Of a stretch of DNA of 64,000 bases, positions 63,786 to 64,000 are shown in pieces (within the stretch, counting starts at the first letter, position 1; each line of letters starts with the position of its first letter). The notes below the pieces were generated by a model. That model did not search any database. It worked only from the letters and a program-made list of their open reading frames with translations, and was not told the DNA's origin. The position numbers and the translations under genes are program-made. Source of the stretch: an uncultured Geobacteraceae bacterium (lineage in GTDB: Bacteria; Desulfobacterota; Desulfuromonadia; Geobacterales; Pseudopelobacteraceae); contig CAIUSO010000054.1 of the NCBI GenBank assembly GCA_903901875.1, positions 1 through 64,000 of the forward strand, in the 5' to 3' direction.

Positions 63786-63894
63786 TTCAGTGTGTCTGAA
63801 CCGTTGTTCAGTATGTCTGATTATTACTATTATCATTATTACTATGTCAAGCGAATAATTCATCGACTCTGAAAATAAATTCAGCTACTCTGAC
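63786..63894. promoter_or_regulatory. Divergent control region with four operator dyads
   Basis: Dyads at 63786-63800, 63807-63821, 63859-63873 and 63880-63894. Within each pair the spacing is exactly 21 bp (two helical turns). The gene to the left runs leftward and the one to the right rightward. A perfect minus-strand -35 (TTGACA, 63850-63845) lies between the pairs; the -10 is unclear because the region is AT-rich. This looks like the main lysis-lysogeny switch. Confidence 0.72.
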
Positions 63895-63923
63895 GCATCC
63901 AGTAAACAAGGGGGTTCACAACA

Positions 63924-64000
63924 ATGTCAATTGAGAAGGAAGAAGTCAAAAAGCTGATCGTCAGCAAGTTGTCAGAGCTTTACGAGGTTAAAACAAACCT
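63924..64000 (+). CDS. Start of a phage gene (partial)
   Basis: ATG 63924, RBS-like AGGGGG; MSIEKEEVKKLIVSKLSELY EVKTN is visible, helical. The gene sits right of the quadruple operator, the place where a repressor or Cro-like gene would be, but too little is visible to say. Confidence 0.4.
   Translation, partial: MSIEKEEVKKLIVSKLSELYEVKTN

Larger units (their letters stand above)
48700..64000. mobile_element. Prophage, early region (runs off the window)
   Basis: Starts near the integrase at 48827 and continues past the window end. It contains integrase, HTH regulator, antirepressor, recombination module, MazG, RusA, replication module and many tiny overlapping genes. No structural genes are seen; these would lie beyond 64000. 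The left attachment site was not located. The region 48572-48826 holds a terminator and two overlapping operator dyads, and no tRNA. The boundary at 48700 is approximate. Confidence 0.88.

Overview
The window looks like a chromosome segment of a Geobacter/Pelobacter-type bacterium (Desulfuromonadales/Geobacterales, Desulfobacterota). The basis is gene content: the iorA-iorB-paaK-ACT-livKHMGF order, hpnH, multi-PAS sensor kinases, a large chemotaxis cluster with DUF4388 and HEAT-repeat proteins, and a pfa-type PUFA synthase next to ole genes. I saw no rRNA, tRNA or CRISPR array.

Region 1 (1-6.6 kb, + strand) is one overlapping operon: the C-terminal FabA-like dehydratase end of a PfaC-type polyunsaturated fatty acid synthase, then oleA, oleB, oleC and oleD (head-to-head hydrocarbon synthesis), then a phosphopantetheinyl transferase. 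Together they suggest a long polyunsaturated hydrocarbon such as hentriacontanonaene. Region 2 (7-13.2 kb, - strand) is a signalling operon with two photoactive-yellow-protein-like small PAS proteins, each overlapping a PAS-containing effector gene (an HD-GYP protein and a histidine kinase), plus a hybrid kinase. hpnH (hopanoid extension) lies just upstream.

Region 3 (14.2-24.2 kb, - strand) holds indolepyruvate ferredoxin oxidoreductase, an aryl-CoA ligase, an ACT protein and a branched-chain amino acid ABC transporter with two tandem binding proteins. It is divergent from nadB. Region 4 (26-33 kb) has a decayed DUF5615 toxin gene beside an intact DUF433 antitoxin gene, a chorismate mutase next to an orphan DAHP-synthase N-terminal domain, rpsT, then holA, lptE and leuS. 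Region 5 (32-41.4 kb, - strand) is a chemotaxis-like cluster: a DUF4388-receiver protein, CheY, CheA, an ExeA-like ATPase, two CheW proteins, a HEAT-repeat protein, CheR and CheB. Region 6 (41.5-48.6 kb, - strand) is der, era, glnS, miaB, a LolB-like lipoprotein gene and an orphan Cas6-like gene.

Region 7 (about 48.7 kb to the window end) is the early half of a prophage: tyrosine integrase, HTH protein, BRO-type antirepressor, single-strand-annealing-like protein plus PD-(D/E)XK nuclease, MazG, RusA, replication initiator, DnaB-like helicase, CHC2 primase-like protein, a histone H1-like protein, a DUF2829 (Tad2-like) protein and many tiny genes. A repeated 15-bp dyad (TTCAG-N5-TCTGAA) recurs at about ten places in this element and nowhere that I noticed in the host part. 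It sits inside promoter spacers and in pairs 21 bp apart, which suggests a phage-wide operator. One such promoter precedes a 120-nt leader that can fold with a 6-nt loop-loop interaction, just ahead of the replication genes. Several genes in the window are broken by single stop codons or frameshifts.
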